From: Parvularcula sp039822105
GTDB lineage: Bacteria > Pseudomonadota > Alphaproteobacteria > Caulobacterales > Parvularculaceae
DNA: 64,000 nt
Reading direction: 5' to 3'
NCBI GenBank assembly: GCA_039822105.1
Contig: JBCBMW010000007.1
Span: forward strand, 62,001-126,000
The notes under the pieces are model-generated. The model was not told the DNA's origin. It did no database searches and saw only the letters and a list, made by a program, of their open reading frames with translations. Each line of letters opens with the position of its first letter. Within the stretch, counting starts at the first letter, position 1. The translations under genes were made by a program, and so were the position numbers. Shown one piece after another: positions 49,277 through 58,918 of this stretch.

Positions 49277-50530
49277 TTGGCGAAGCGCCTTTCTTACTCG
49301 GCAGGGGAGCTGCTCCGACAGGGCCTACGGAAGGAGCCGAACTGGCCGAAACTGTGGCGCGACCAGGAACCTCGCCGGTCCTACGATGTGGTCGTGGTGG
49401 GCGCTGGGGGTCACGGCTTGGCCGCGGCCTACTACCTCGCGAAACTCCATGGCGCGGATCGGGTGGCCGTTCTCGAAAAGGGCTGGCTGGGCGGCGGCGC
49501 GACGGCACGAAACACCACGGTTGTTCGTTCCAACTATTTCTACCCGGAATCGGCGAAGTTCTACGACTTCTCGCTCTCGCTATGGAAAGGGCTTTCCAAA
49601 GAACTCAACTACAACGTGATGTTTTCGCCGCGTGGGATGTGGATGCTGTCGCATGATCGGCACGGTGACGAAATGCTGCGCCGGTCGGTCAATGCGATGC
49701 TGCTCAACAATGTGCAGGCTGAGTACCATAAAGGCGATGCCGTCCGCTCACGGATACCGCATCTCAACCCGGCGCCGCGTTTCCCGATTTGGTCTGGGGT
49801 GCTTCAGCCTGATGCCGGAACTGCACGCCATGACGCTGTGGCCTGGGGCTATGCGCGGGCGGCCGATGCCTTGGGCGTCGACATCATTCAGGGATGTGAG
49901 GTGACGGGCTTCGACGTCAGCGGTAGCTCTGTAACCGGTGTACGGACGAACAAGGGGCCCATCGCTTCGGAGAAAGTTGTGCTTTCTGTCGCCGGTCATA
50001 CGCCGGAGCTCGCTCGCCTTGCGGGGATTGAGATCCCGGCGATCACGTATTGCCTCCAGGCCTTTGTCACCGAACCCGTGAAACCGTTTCTTGATACGGT
50101 GGTGCTGTCACCAGCGACGGGGGTCTACCTCAGCCAGTCGGACAAGGGTGAGATGGTCATCGGCGGCGGGCTTGATCTCTTTCCTTCCTACGCCCAGCGC
50201 GGCAGTCCCGAGGCGCATATGCGCGCAGCGGCGGGCGTGATTGAGCTCTTCCCGAGCCTCTCAAGGCTGAGGTTCTTGCGGCAGTGGGCAGGGGTGCTGG
50301 ACGTTGTCCATGATAGCTCCCCCATTCTCGGCCTGACGGATGTCAAAGGTTTCTACTTGAACTGCGGTTGGGGCACGGGCGGCTTTAAAGCGACGCCTGC
50401 TGGGGGTTTTTGCTTGGCTGCCACCATTACTGAGGATCGTCCGCATCCGTTGATTAAGCCCTTCGGGCTGGAACGCTTCACCACGGGCGCGATGATCGAT
50501 GAAGCGGCCGCGTCCGGCATTGCGCACTAG
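49277..50530 (+). CDS. soxB: Sarcosine oxidase subunit beta
   Basis: 417 residues from a TTG start with AAGGGA upstream. In heterotetrameric sarcosine oxidase the beta subunit oxidises the N-methyl amine; it binds FAD and covalent FMN. The dinucleotide loop is VVGAGGHGLAAAYYLA (about residues 40-55). GATARNTTVVRSNYFYPESA matches the family, and His185 in GTARHDAVAW is at the place of the histidine that carries FMN. The closing segment is GWGTGGFKATP. The order soxB-D-A-G, with overlaps or very short gaps, is the classical operon. Sarcosine, N-methyl amino acids or related imino acids are likely substrates. Confidence 0.95.
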   Translation: MAKRLSYSAGELLRQGLRKEPNWPKLWRDQEPRRSYDVVVVGAGGHGLAAAYYLAKLHGADRVAVLEKGWLGGGATARNTTVVRSNYFYPESAKFYDFSLSLWKGLSKELNYNVMFSPRGMWMLSHDRHGDEMLRRSVNAMLLNNVQAEYHKGDAVRSRIPHLNPAPRFPIWSGVLQPDAGTARHDAVAWGYARAADALGVDIIQGCEVTGFDVSGSSVTGVRTNKGPIASEKVVLSVAGHTPELARLAGIEIPAITYCLQAFVTEPVKPFLDTVVLSPATGVYLSQSDKGEMVIGGGLDLFPSYAQRGSPEAHMRAAAGVIELFPSLSRLRFLRQWAGVLDVVHDSSPILGLTDVKGFYLNCGWGTGGFKATPAGGFCLAATITEDRPHPLIKPFGLERFTTGAMIDEAAASGIAH

Positions 50531-50539
50531 GAGTCTGCT

Positions 50540-50824
50540 GTGTTGATGATCACCTGTCCCTATTGTGGTGAGCGGCCACAAATCGAGTTCCGGTGCGGCG
50601 GGGAGGCGCATATTGAGCGACCAACCGGGGGCGATGGTGCCGACGAAGATCAGTGGGCAGCATACCTTTACGCGAGGCGAAATACGAAAGGTTTGTTCCG
50701 TGAGCGTTGGTATCATCAATATGGCTGTCGGCAGTGGTTTCACGTTGAGCGCGACACCACAACTCATGAGATCACAGCCGTTTACGACATCACCGAGACG
50801 CGGCGTGAGGAGCTCGATCGATGA
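50540..50824 (+). CDS. soxD: Sarcosine oxidase subunit delta
   Basis: 94 residues. This small subunit binds zinc through cysteines: CPYCG at residues 6-10, a later His and C63. It has the family's EFRCGGEAHI, the WYHQYGCRQWF stretch and the ITAVYDI end. It stabilises the alpha-beta complex. It begins 9 bp after soxB and overlaps the soxA start by 4 bp. Confidence 0.95.
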   Translation: MLMITCPYCGERPQIEFRCGGEAHIERPTGGDGADEDQWAAYLYARRNTKGLFRERWYHQYGCRQWFHVERDTTTHEITAVYDITETRREELDR

Positions 50825-53757
50825 GCGGGTTTCGCCTGGCGGGCGGTACGGCCATTGATCGGTCACGCCCGCTCTCGTTCAGCTTTGATGGGCAAAGCTA
50901 CAAGGGGTTTGCTGGTGACACGTTGGCATCGGCGCTCATAGCGAACGGCGTTCAGATCATCGGCCGCAGCTTCAAATATCACCGTCCACGCGGTGTTCTC
51001 GCCGCGGGTATTGAAGAGCCAAACGCGATCGTGACGATCGGTGAGGGGGCGCTCCAAACGCCCAACCTGAAAGCCACGACCGTTCGGTTGACCGATGGTT
51101 TGGTAGCGCAATCGGTGAACCGATGGCCCAGTCTGTCCGTAGACGCTCTTGCCGTGAGCGATGTCCTGCGCAAGTTCATCCCTGCCGGGTTCTACTATAA
51201 GACGTTCAAGCGCCCCGATTGGATGCTGTTTGAGCCTTGGATTCGAAAGGCAGCGGGGCTCGGTCGCGCGCCAAGCCTGCCAGATCCCGATAGGTATGAG
51301 CACAGATATGAGGCGTGCGATCTTTTGGTGATTGGAGGCGGTCTCGCTGGTTTGACAGCAGCGCGCGCCGCTTCCGTGTCGGGCGCCAACGTGATCATTG
51401 CAGAAATGGATGATCGCTGGGGCGGCGATTGGGTTGGTGATCCGCAGGTTGACGGCCAGCCCTTGGAGCAATGGTCTGACGCTACCGCCAGTGAGATCGA
51501 GAATGCTGCGGCTGGCAACCGGACACTCCTGCGCACGATGGCCTTTGGCATCTATGACGGTCTGCTCACTGGGCTGGTGCAGCAGCTGGATCAACCAGAC
51601 AGCTCTGTGCGTGAACGTTTGATCTGGGTACGACCTAAGCGTATTGTTGTTGCGACGGGTGCGATTGAACGCCCCTTGCCAATCGCCAACAACGATGTTC
51701 CGGGTGTTATGCTCTCTCGCTCTGCGGCTGTTTATGCAGAACGCTACGGCGTTGCAGTCGGTGCGAAGCCCGTCGCTGTCGTTGGAGATGATGAAGGCTA
51801 CGACGCGGCTCTTCATCTCAAGCGATCCGGGGTCGATGTTGGATGCGTCATCGATGTACGGGCGGAGACGCCTCAGAATCTTCGCGACCAACTCTCTGGG
51901 TACGGGATTGAGTGTGTGAACGGTGCACGCGCTGTTCGCGTGGTCGGCAGACGTGCTGTACGCGCTATCGAATACTCGGCCAGCGGACATAAAGTGCGCC
52001 GCGACTGCGATGCTGTTCTGGTATCGGGGGGATGGTCGCCGACCGTTCATCTCGCGGCGCAGGCAGGGGCCAAGCTCACTTTCGATGCTGGCGCCCAGTG
52101 CTTTGTGCCTTCCGCCATTCCCGCAGGCATAAGCGTGGTGGGCAGCGCCAGGGGACAGTTCGCAGCTCCTGAGAGCCTAGCGTTCGCAGTGAAGGAGATG
52201 GAGGAATCGCTCGCGTCTCCGACAACGATCGGATGCCCGGAGGTGACCTGGGAGGGAGCTGGTTCACGGAGCCCAACCGCTGACGCGGCTCTGCACACCA
52301 AATTGATGCCCACCGACAGCCGGGCGTGGATTGACCTTCAGAACGACGTGACGCTTGGTGACGTTAAACTGGCTATCCAAGAGGGCTTTCGCTCTGTTGA
52401 GCATGTCAAGCGCTACACGACGCTCGGTATGGCTACGGATCAAGGGAAGACCTCCAACGTCAACGGGATTGCCGCCATGGCGTCTTGCTTGGATCGTCCG
52501 ATAGCGGAGGTGGGGACGACAAAGTTCCGCCCGCCATTTGATCCGGTGAGTTTGGGCGTTTTCGCCGGGACGAGTGTTGGCAACGCGCTCCTACCAAGGC
52601 GTCATCTGCCGGCGAGGGCTGTTCATCAACAGCTTGGTGCACAGATGGAAGATTACGGCTCGTGGAGCCGGCCTTCGTGCTATCCGCAGCACGGAGAATC
52701 TGAACACGAAGCGATTTGCCGAGAGGCCAAGGCGGTCCGATCCTCGGTCGGTCTCTTTGATGCCTCGCCACTTGGGAAGATCGAAGTCTTCGGTCCTGAC
52801 GCGGCCGTGTTCCTCAACCTCTTTTGCTACAACACGATGTCGTCAATCAAACCGGGGCGCTGTCGGTATGCGTTGATGCTGAACGAAGAAGGCGTCGTGA
52901 TCGATGACGGTGTCACCGCACGGCTCGGACCGGATCACTTCGTGGTCGGCACAACGAGTGGGCACGCGGACATGATCGCGTCGTCGATGATTGAGTGGCT
53001 GCAGTGCGAGTGGCAGCATCTTGATGTCGTGGTTGAGAACGTCACCAGCAATTGGGGCGTTGTGAACGTCAACGGTCCCAAGGCGCGTGAGCTGCTCGAG
53101 CGGTGCTCGCTTGATCTCTCTTTGGCGCCCGACGAGTTCAAGCATATGGGCTTTGTTGAGGGAACGCTTGCCGGTGTGCCTTGTCGGATCCAACGCGTGA
53201 GCTTTTCCGGTGAGTTGTCATACGAAGTCGCGGTACCGTCGTCGTATACTGAGCACGTCCTGCGCCTAATGCTCAAAGCGGGAGAAGACCTGGGGGTGGT
53301 TCCCTTCGGTGTCGAAGCATTGATGTGCCTCCGGATCGAAAAGGGCTTCATTCATGTGGGGTCTGAAACCGATGGCACCACATTGCCGGATGACCTTGGC
53401 TTTGGCGGGATACGCGCGAAGAAAAAGTCGGATTTCATCGGGCGAAGGTCACTCACCCGCCGTGACGCACTGCGGCCGGGGCGCAGGCAATTTGTTGGTA
53501 TCCGGCTTGAACAGTCAAATGATACCATCGACGTCGGCGCGCATGTGCAGGACACTTCTGGCGACCGTTCGATCGGTTGGGTCTCATCATCGGCATACTC
53601 TCCAACTTTGGAGCGTCCTGTTCTGCTGGCGATGATCGAGAACGGTCGAGCACGGCACGGTGATCGCATCAAGCTTTTCGATCGTGGGCAGACGATAACA
53701 GGGGAAGTCATCCTGCCGTGCCAATTCGATCCAGACGGGGCGCGTTTGAATGGCTGA
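50821..53757 (+). CDS. soxA: Sarcosine oxidase subunit alpha
   Basis: 978 residues, the family's normal length. The N-terminal 100 residues are the 2Fe-2S-like domain without cluster cysteines (GQSYKGFAGDTLASALIANG, then KYHRPRGV). Residues 160-560 bind NAD with the GGGLAGLTAARAA loop. The C-terminal 400 residues are the GcvT-like tetrahydrofolate domain, which takes up the formaldehyde to make methylene-THF. The soxB, soxD and soxG partners are adjacent, and the 3' end overlaps soxG by 8 bp. No glyA, folD or purU gene follows as is common elsewhere. Confidence 0.95.
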   Translation: MSGFRLAGGTAIDRSRPLSFSFDGQSYKGFAGDTLASALIANGVQIIGRSFKYHRPRGVLAAGIEEPNAIVTIGEGALQTPNLKATTVRLTDGLVAQSVNRWPSLSVDALAVSDVLRKFIPAGFYYKTFKRPDWMLFEPWIRKAAGLGRAPSLPDPDRYEHRYEACDLLVIGGGLAGLTAARAASVSGANVIIAEMDDRWGGDWVGDPQVDGQPLEQWSDATASEIENAAAGNRTLLRTMAFGIYDGLLTGLVQQLDQPDSSVRERLIWVRPKRIVVATGAIERPLPIANNDVPGVMLSRSAAVYAERYGVAVGAKPVAVVGDDEGYDAALHLKRSGVDVGCVIDVRAETPQNLRDQLSGYGIECVNGARAVRVVGRRAVRAIEYSASGHKVRRDCDAVLVSGGWSPTVHLAAQAGAKLTFDAGAQCFVPSAIPAGISVVGSARGQFAAPESLAFAVKEMEESLASPTTIGCPEVTWEGAGSRSPTADAALHTKLMPTDSRAWIDLQNDVTLGDVKLAIQEGFRSVEHVKRYTTLGMATDQGKTSNVNGIAAMASCLDRPIAEVGTTKFRPPFDPVSLGVFAGTSVGNALLPRRHLPARAVHQQLGAQMEDYGSWSRPSCYPQHGESEHEAICREAKAVRSSVGLFDASPLGKIEVFGPDAAVFLNLFCYNTMSSIKPGRCRYALMLNEEGVVIDDGVTARLGPDHFVVGTTSGHADMIASSMIEWLQCEWQHLDVVVENVTSNWGVVNVNGPKARELLERCSLDLSLAPDEFKHMGFVEGTLAGVPCRIQRVSFSGELSYEVAVPSSYTEHVLRLMLKAGEDLGVVPFGVEALMCLRIEKGFIHVGSETDGTTLPDDLGFGGIRAKKKSDFIGRRSLTRRDALRPGRRQFVGIRLEQSNDTIDVGAHVQDTSGDRSIGWVSSSAYSPTLERPVLLAMIENGRARHGDRIKLFDRGQTITGEVILPCQFDPDGARLNG

Positions 53758-54316
53758 GTTTGCGCTTCATCGTGCTGAGCACCAGATTCTCGTGAGCAAC
53801 GAGGCCATCGAAGTTGTGTGCAGCAGCGGCGTGCCTATGGCGAAGCTCCTTCTTCGCTATCATAAGCCGTTCATGGCCGATCGCTCTGGTTTTCTGACTG
53901 AGGCAGGTCTGCCGCTTAAGCCGGGGTCAGCCGTCGGTGATGCCGCCGTCCGTACCCTGTGTGTTGGGCTCGGTGAGTGGCTGTTCCTCGGGCAAGACCC
54001 GATCGAGAGATCGCAGGCAGCTCGCGCTGATATCATCAGGGCGTCCGATGGTGACCTCAGCCCGCTCTTGGTCGACATCACTGACGGTCGTTTGATGCTC
54101 GATGTGTCTGGGCCGCGTGCAGCAGACTTTCTCAAGTCGTTCGTAACGGCGCCCTTCGACACCCGCGATACGGCGGATCGCGACTGCTTTTCCACGCTCT
54201 TCGGTTCGGTTGCGTGCGTTCTGTTGGCCGACACCGATCGGAGAACGTACTCTGTGATTGTTGATGTGTCCTATACGGACTATATGAAGGGTCTCATCGC
54301 AAAGAGCACCAGCTAG
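53750..54316 (+). CDS. soxG: Sarcosine oxidase subunit gamma
   Basis: 188 residues with a GcvT-like fold. The gamma subunit is poorly conserved. Here the IEVVCSSGVPMAKLLLR, LGLGEWLFL-type (VGLGEWLFLG) and ITDGRLMLDVSGPRAADFL segments, with the D-L/I-T/S-x-G-R-x-x-x-x-x-x-G pattern, support the call together with its position after soxA. It overlaps the convergent RidA gene by 4 bp. Confidence 0.9.
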   Translation: MAEFALHRAEHQILVSNEAIEVVCSSGVPMAKLLLRYHKPFMADRSGFLTEAGLPLKPGSAVGDAAVRTLCVGLGEWLFLGQDPIERSQAARADIIRASDGDLSPLLVDITDGRLMLDVSGPRAADFLKSFVTAPFDTRDTADRDCFSTLFGSVACVLLADTDRRTYSVIVDVSYTDYMKGLIAKSTS

Positions 54317-54684
54317 CTTTTGGGGCGCATCGCGATCGCTTCGATTTCAACCTTTGCCCCAGGGACCAGCAATTGTGCGACCACGGTGGAACGCGCGGGC
54401 AACTCGATGCCGTCAAACGCCGCGGCATACGCGCTGTTGAATGGTTGAAAATCCTCAGGATCAGTGAGCCAAACCGTGGTTTTGACGATGTCTCGCATCT
54501 CGAGGCCAGCTGTCTTGAGGACTGCCCCTATACGTTCGAAAACGCGTTGAGTCTGCACCCCTACCGTCGTCCCAACAATGGACCCTTGGTCATCGAAGGC
54601 GAGCTGTCCTGATAGGAAGACCAGGTCTCCAGCTTCTCTATAGAGCGAGAGGGGAACCGGGGGCAGATTGCCTGTCTCTGTCAT
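54313..54684 (-). CDS. ridA: RidA family 2-iminobutanoate/2-iminopropanoate deaminase
   Basis: 123 residues from the ATG at 54684; the longer frame upstream is spurious. RidA hydrolyses reactive enamine/imine intermediates such as 2-aminoacrylate released by PLP-dependent dehydratases. The fold's markers are present: LSLYREAGDLVFLSGQL, QTQRVFERIGAVLKTAG, the DIVKTTVWLTDPEDF segment, the substrate-binding arginine in ELPARSTV, and KVEIEAIA at the C-terminus. It is the last gene of the XRE-M81-hydrolase-RidA operon and converges with sarcosine oxidase. A D-serine dehydratase-like enzyme at 58919 is a source of its substrate. Confidence 0.92.
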   Translation of the reverse strand: MTETGNLPPVPLSLYREAGDLVFLSGQLAFDDQGSIVGTTVGVQTQRVFERIGAVLKTAGLEMRDIVKTTVWLTDPEDFQPFNSAYAAAFDGIELPARSTVVAQLLVPGAKVEIEAIAMRPKS

Positions 54685-54695
54685 ATTATACGTCC

Positions 54696-56528
54696 TCAGT
54701 TCAACGATAGGGGTGTGAAGAGGTTCAGATAGAGCGCCGTTGTCAGGAGGATCAGCGCGGCTGCGCTGCTCGACAACAAGACAACGCGCGCGGGCCAGGC
54801 CAGCTCTTCGCGATGCCGCAGAAGCAACGCCGTCGGTGTTGCCGCCGACACAATGAGTAGGCAGCTCGACGCAAACAGAACACTCATGCGCCATGTTTGT
54901 GCACTGAAAATATCCGAAAAGAAAGACGATCCGCCCGGGCCTGGCGCGAGGAGTGCGGCTCCTGCGGTGGCCAGCACGACAGGCAGGATGAACGTCGACC
55001 ATGCGCCGGGCAGGCGCATAACAATCGCCGCCCCCGCAGCGATGATGCCCAAAACTGCCGCGACAACCGTGGCTTTCGTGCGCAGCGATGGCGAGGTGAG
55101 CAGCGTTTCCGCCGCCCAGGCGTTGGAGCTTTCGAGTATCAGACCCTCACGGACCGCGATGATTTGAGGTGCTCTTCCATCGGCTGGTTTTGCGGCAAAC
55201 ACGCCGTCGGCAATCGGCCGGTAGGGGCCCTGGCCGCGGAACATGAAGCCATCCTCCGTATGCACGACATCGGTCGGTGCACCCAGGGCAAGGACCATCT
55301 CAGGTGATTTATGGGGACGACGCTCAGGCATGTATCGTCCAGGCTTGGGATAGCCCTCCTGGCCGTTACCATACTCTGGCGTTTCGTGCGGTCCGAGCGC
55401 GGCCTGCAGAAAGCTGTCCCTGAGGAGGCCAAAGTCGAACGGGGATGCCTCGTCTTTTGTTGGGGATCCTGCCCAACCAATGAACATCGCCGTTTGGGTT
55501 TCCGGGATTAGGACGAGCCATGATGAAAAGACCCCGAAGGCTCCGGCATGTTGCGCGACTGGCTGATCGTTCCAGTCCGTCAAGAACCAGGCCATACCGA
55601 CGCTAGGGAGGCTCGGGTGGTTCCCGCCCAACGGCTCGAGCAGTTCTGCGCCTTCGCCCGACGCGTCTGCCTCGAACACGCCAATCGCGTAGCGCGCCAT
55701 GTCTGTCGCTGTGGCCTCAATCGAGCCGGTGGGTGCGAAGAAGGGGGCGTTCGCCTTGTGTGGGATGGTTTCATGCCCTTCTGTGGTCGGCGACCACGGA
55801 AGAGCGAGGGCAGGGGTTCCAACTTCGGCATAACCAAGGTCGGTGTTGGTCATGCCGAACGGTTGGAAGATCTGTTGACGCATGAAGTCTTGGAGGGTCT
55901 GGCCCGTCAAGTCCTCCACCATGGCGCCGAGGATCGGCGGGTTGATGTTGGCATAGACCGTCAGTGTCCCAGGCTCGCGCACAATCTCCGGTATCGCTCT
56001 TTGGGCGTAGTTTGCATCAGCAGGGATCGTCGTCAGTCCGTGACGGACATAGCCAAAGCCGCGCTCCTCGAAACCTGAGCGGTGGCTCAGCAAATGACGA
56101 ATGGTGACTTCTGTTCCGTCCCAGTTGGGGAGCGTGATGCGCTCGAGATAGGTGTTGGCGGGATCATCAATCGAGGTGATGGTCCCATCGTCAACCAGCC
56201 GCTTCACCGCCAATGCCGTGAAGGTCTTCGTCACTGAGGCGATCAAGAAGCGATCCGTTGAGGGATCAATAGGCTCGCCGTCTGGTCCTCCATTGCACCC
56301 AAGGCCTAGCGCCGCGACGATCTTCCCGTCACTGACGACGGAGACCGAGGCAAGCGATGCTGCGCCGTTCGTCATGGGCGCACGGACCTGGGTCTCCAGC
56401 CAGGTTGCGACCCAGGCTGGTGTCTTCTCTGCTGTTTCCGCCCAAGTCTCACAGCCGATGGCTGTGCTGCCCAGCACCAGCGTGACAACGGCGGCGACAA
56501 AGCGCCGAAGAAAGTCTGTCATCAGCAT
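54696..56528 (-). CDS. Beta-lactamase-fold serine hydrolase (MlrB/PBP-like) with C-terminal membrane domain
   Basis: 610 residues from the ATG at 56528 (another at 56522); extension upstream is inside the M81 gene. A signal peptide covers about residues 1-30. The class-C-beta-lactamase-like domain has the SxxK site S98-V-T-K101, YANINPP at the Y-x-N position, and LSHRSGFEERGF after the first helix. The last 110 residues contain four or so membrane helices, seen in some D-aminopeptidase/esterase relatives. The MlrB peptidase of microcystin breakdown shares this fold. It lies one bp from the end of the M81 gene. Confidence 0.88.
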   Translation of the reverse strand: MLMTDFLRRFVAAVVTLVLGSTAIGCETWAETAEKTPAWVATWLETQVRAPMTNGAASLASVSVVSDGKIVAALGLGCNGGPDGEPIDPSTDRFLIASVTKTFTALAVKRLVDDGTITSIDDPANTYLERITLPNWDGTEVTIRHLLSHRSGFEERGFGYVRHGLTTIPADANYAQRAIPEIVREPGTLTVYANINPPILGAMVEDLTGQTLQDFMRQQIFQPFGMTNTDLGYAEVGTPALALPWSPTTEGHETIPHKANAPFFAPTGSIEATATDMARYAIGVFEADASGEGAELLEPLGGNHPSLPSVGMAWFLTDWNDQPVAQHAGAFGVFSSWLVLIPETQTAMFIGWAGSPTKDEASPFDFGLLRDSFLQAALGPHETPEYGNGQEGYPKPGRYMPERRPHKSPEMVLALGAPTDVVHTEDGFMFRGQGPYRPIADGVFAAKPADGRAPQIIAVREGLILESSNAWAAETLLTSPSLRTKATVVAAVLGIIAAGAAIVMRLPGAWSTFILPVVLATAGAALLAPGPGGSSFFSDIFSAQTWRMSVLFASSCLLIVSAATPTALLLRHREELAWPARVVLLSSSAAALILLTTALYLNLFTPLSLN

Positions 56529-56529
56529 A

Positions 56530-57978
56530 TCAATTGTCTTCCGTGAACGGCCAGATCGAGCGATCGATGTTTCGGAACGGCAAAGCCTTGAGGTCGAGGG
56601 ATGCGACGCCGGGACTGTCGACATAGGCGACCTCCTTTTCCATCATCGCGAAGCCGGCCGTGAAGTGCTGCATAGATTTCACGACGAACAGTTGCTTCTG
56701 CTCCACATCGATGCCGAAATTGGAGAACGCGGTCGGGCTGAAACACTGACTACGCTTCGAAGTCAGCATGATGTCAAATGATCCGTTCACGCGGATTGCC
56801 GCGACATCGCCGAGGGGAATCTTCATGACAATAATGTCGTAGATGGCATCGTCCGTGACCTTCAGGACCTCAACGTGAAGGTCCATCGGGTCACCTGAGA
56901 GTGCGCAGGCCTTGCCGCCGACCCGGAGGTCGATCATTGCTCCTTCGCCGGCTGCTTTTGCAATCGATGCGGCAACGGGGTCGTGGATGAACCCGGCGCA
57001 GGCCTCTGTTAGGCCGGACTCAATCAGAGCACCGATGAGATGCGTCGTGTCGCTGGGGCAACCGGCGCCGGGGTTGTCGGCAAAATCAGCGAGCACAAGC
57101 GGGACGTCCCGGGCGACGTGCGCTTTCTCAACAGCCTCCTCAACGGTGATCAGCTTGGTCATGGTTTGCCCACGGAGCGCGCATGTCGCATCGCCCAGCT
57201 CTTGTGCGGTGGCTGCCGCGAGGTCTTGGTCGCCATCTGTAATGACAAGGGTTTTTGTGCCGTAGTCAGCCACGTCGCCCCAGGGAAAGCCGTGGATCAA
57301 CGATGCCACCAGAACACCGCTGCGCTGTTCCATGTCCTCTTGAAGCCTCACCAGCGAGGCTGTCGGCTCGTTGGGTGTAAAGAACATATCCATCATGCGG
57401 CAGTCATGGGTCACGATCACCGGGTTGATCTCACCGCGTTGCGTTTTGATAGCGAGGTCGACCAGCTCTCGCGCTCTGGCCTCACCATCGGTGTGCGGAT
57501 ACTCTTTGAAAGGGATCAGAAGATCAGCGTTTTCGAGCATGCGCTCAGATAGATGGCAGTGGGGATCCAGGGTGGCCCCGATCACCGCCTTAGGACCCAC
57601 CAAAGAGCGGATGCGCGCAAGGATCTCTCCCTCACAGTCTTCACAGCCATCCGCGACCATGGCGCCGTGGAGGCCCAAGAGAACGATGTCGACATCACCT
57701 GCGGTGACCAGGTCGCTGATCAACGTATCGGAAAGGCGTTTCCACGTCTGCGCGTTGATGGGACCCGCAGGGTGCGCGCCGCCGCAAAATCCTTCGTGCA
57801 GAGTCCATCCGTGTTCAGCGCAGACTTCACGCGCGACCCACAAGGGGTAGGTATAGAGCGACGGCTCTTCCGGATGGGTGCCGGCGGGATAGGAGAGCTC
57901 TTCGAAAGCTGCATCGCCGGCGCGGATGGGTGAGAAGGTATTTGTCTCCGTCTGTAGAGACCCAGCAAATATTCTCAT
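56530..57978 (-). CDS. M81 family metallopeptidase (MlrC-type), first copy
   Basis: 482 residues. M81 enzymes are zinc hydrolases typified by MlrC, which cleaves the linear peptide in microcystin breakdown; most members have unknown substrates. Zinc-site motifs are intact: Glu11 in QTETNTFSP, His104 in LGLHGAMV, Asp138/His140 in LDPHCHLS and His162 in KEYPHTD. A C-terminal domain has QCFSPTAFSNFGID. No signal peptide is seen. The gene follows the XRE-cupin regulator by 18 bp and precedes the serine hydrolase, an MlrC-MlrB-like pair. Identity of the peptide is unknown. Confidence 0.92.
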   Translation of the reverse strand: MRIFAGSLQTETNTFSPIRAGDAAFEELSYPAGTHPEEPSLYTYPLWVAREVCAEHGWTLHEGFCGGAHPAGPINAQTWKRLSDTLISDLVTAGDVDIVLLGLHGAMVADGCEDCEGEILARIRSLVGPKAVIGATLDPHCHLSERMLENADLLIPFKEYPHTDGEARARELVDLAIKTQRGEINPVIVTHDCRMMDMFFTPNEPTASLVRLQEDMEQRSGVLVASLIHGFPWGDVADYGTKTLVITDGDQDLAAATAQELGDATCALRGQTMTKLITVEEAVEKAHVARDVPLVLADFADNPGAGCPSDTTHLIGALIESGLTEACAGFIHDPVAASIAKAAGEGAMIDLRVGGKACALSGDPMDLHVEVLKVTDDAIYDIIVMKIPLGDVAAIRVNGSFDIMLTSKRSQCFSPTAFSNFGIDVEQKQLFVVKSMQHFTAGFAMMEKEVAYVDSPGVASLDLKALPFRNIDRSIWPFTEDN

Positions 57979-57996
57979 CGACCCTCCGTATAGTAC

Positions 57997-58668
57997 CTAG
58001 TTGTGCTCGACGTTCACCGAGACGATCCAGGTCTCTTCGCCTTCGTCGGCGGCGTTGATGAAAGCGTGACCCATCAAACTGTCGAGGTAGACACCTTCGC
58101 CGACCTCAAGTGTACGAGGCGCGTAATACTCAGTATAGACCTCGATGCGTCCTTTGGTGACAAAGATAAACTCTTCACCCGGGTGCGAAAGCAAGGGGCC
58201 GAACTCCTCGACGCTCCTTGCCCGCACCTGGGAGACGATCGGGATCATCTTCTTTACTCGGATGTTCTCGCAAAGGTATCGGTAGAGGTAGTTTGGCGTA
58301 TCAACGCGAGAGCCTGAATCGGCGAGCGCCCAGTCAATCCGCGAGGCAGGCCTCGCGGCTGCGTCTTGGTTGGCGCTGTCGGAGCTCGACAAGAACTCGG
58401 AGAGTGACATCCCGAACGCAGAGGCCGTGAGCAGCAGGCGATCATAGGTGAGGGACAGCTTGCCGTTCTCGACCTTTGAGATGGTGGATATCGCCATCCC
58501 TGTGCGCTCGCTTAGCTCGCTAAGTTTCCAGCCGCGCTCGGTGCGAAGTTGCCGAATGTGCTGTCCCAAGTCTTCTGGCTGTGTGCCAACCCACTTTTGC
58601 TGGTCTTCCCGGGTGCCAGCGATATCGACCCGGCGCTTTTTGCGGTCTTCGGGGGAGTTGGTTGCCAT
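57997..58668 (-). CDS. XRE-type regulator with C-terminal cupin domain
   Basis: 223 residues from the ATG at 58668; the upstream frame is spurious. The helix-turn-helix is at about residues 34-93 (LGQHIRQLRTERGWKLSELSERTGMAISTISKVENGKLSLTYDRL). A cupin_2 domain at about 150-218 (SHPGEEFIFVTKGRIEVY, VGEGVYLDSLMGHAFINA) probably binds a small effector. Such regulators usually control amino-acid or amine catabolism. It leads the M81-hydrolase-RidA operon. It is the only one-component regulator in region 4 and a candidate reader of the TTTTCC-N4-GGAAAA operators, although its own promoter has no copy. Confidence 0.92.
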   Translation of the reverse strand: MATNSPEDRKKRRVDIAGTREDQQKWVGTQPEDLGQHIRQLRTERGWKLSELSERTGMAISTISKVENGKLSLTYDRLLLTASAFGMSLSEFLSSSDSANQDAAARPASRIDWALADSGSRVDTPNYLYRYLCENIRVKKMIPIVSQVRARSVEEFGPLLSHPGEEFIFVTKGRIEVYTEYYAPRTLEVGEGVYLDSLMGHAFINAADEGEETWIVSVNVEHN

Positions 58669-58918
58669 GCTCAAATCTCTTCCTTGCGCGCGCCTTGCCG
58701 GATCCGGCCGAAGCCGCACCACCGATAAGGGCATTGTCTTGCGGGAAGATGCTTTAGGCATGTTGGAGTGATCCCACCAGCGTCTGGTTCTGGGGCTCTT
58801 TGCGGCGGGGTGTTCTGAGGCCCGCGACGGCACGCTCTGTTGTGTGGAGCGGCGCTGAGAGGGCAGAGCCTTTCTGCATTGATGCGGCGACCTGAGGTGT
58901 GTGGTTCACTCTCATGGC

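Noticed and set aside
54685..55002. N-terminal extension of RidA
   Set aside because: It overlaps the hydrolase gene and RidA proteins begin near the ATG at 54684.
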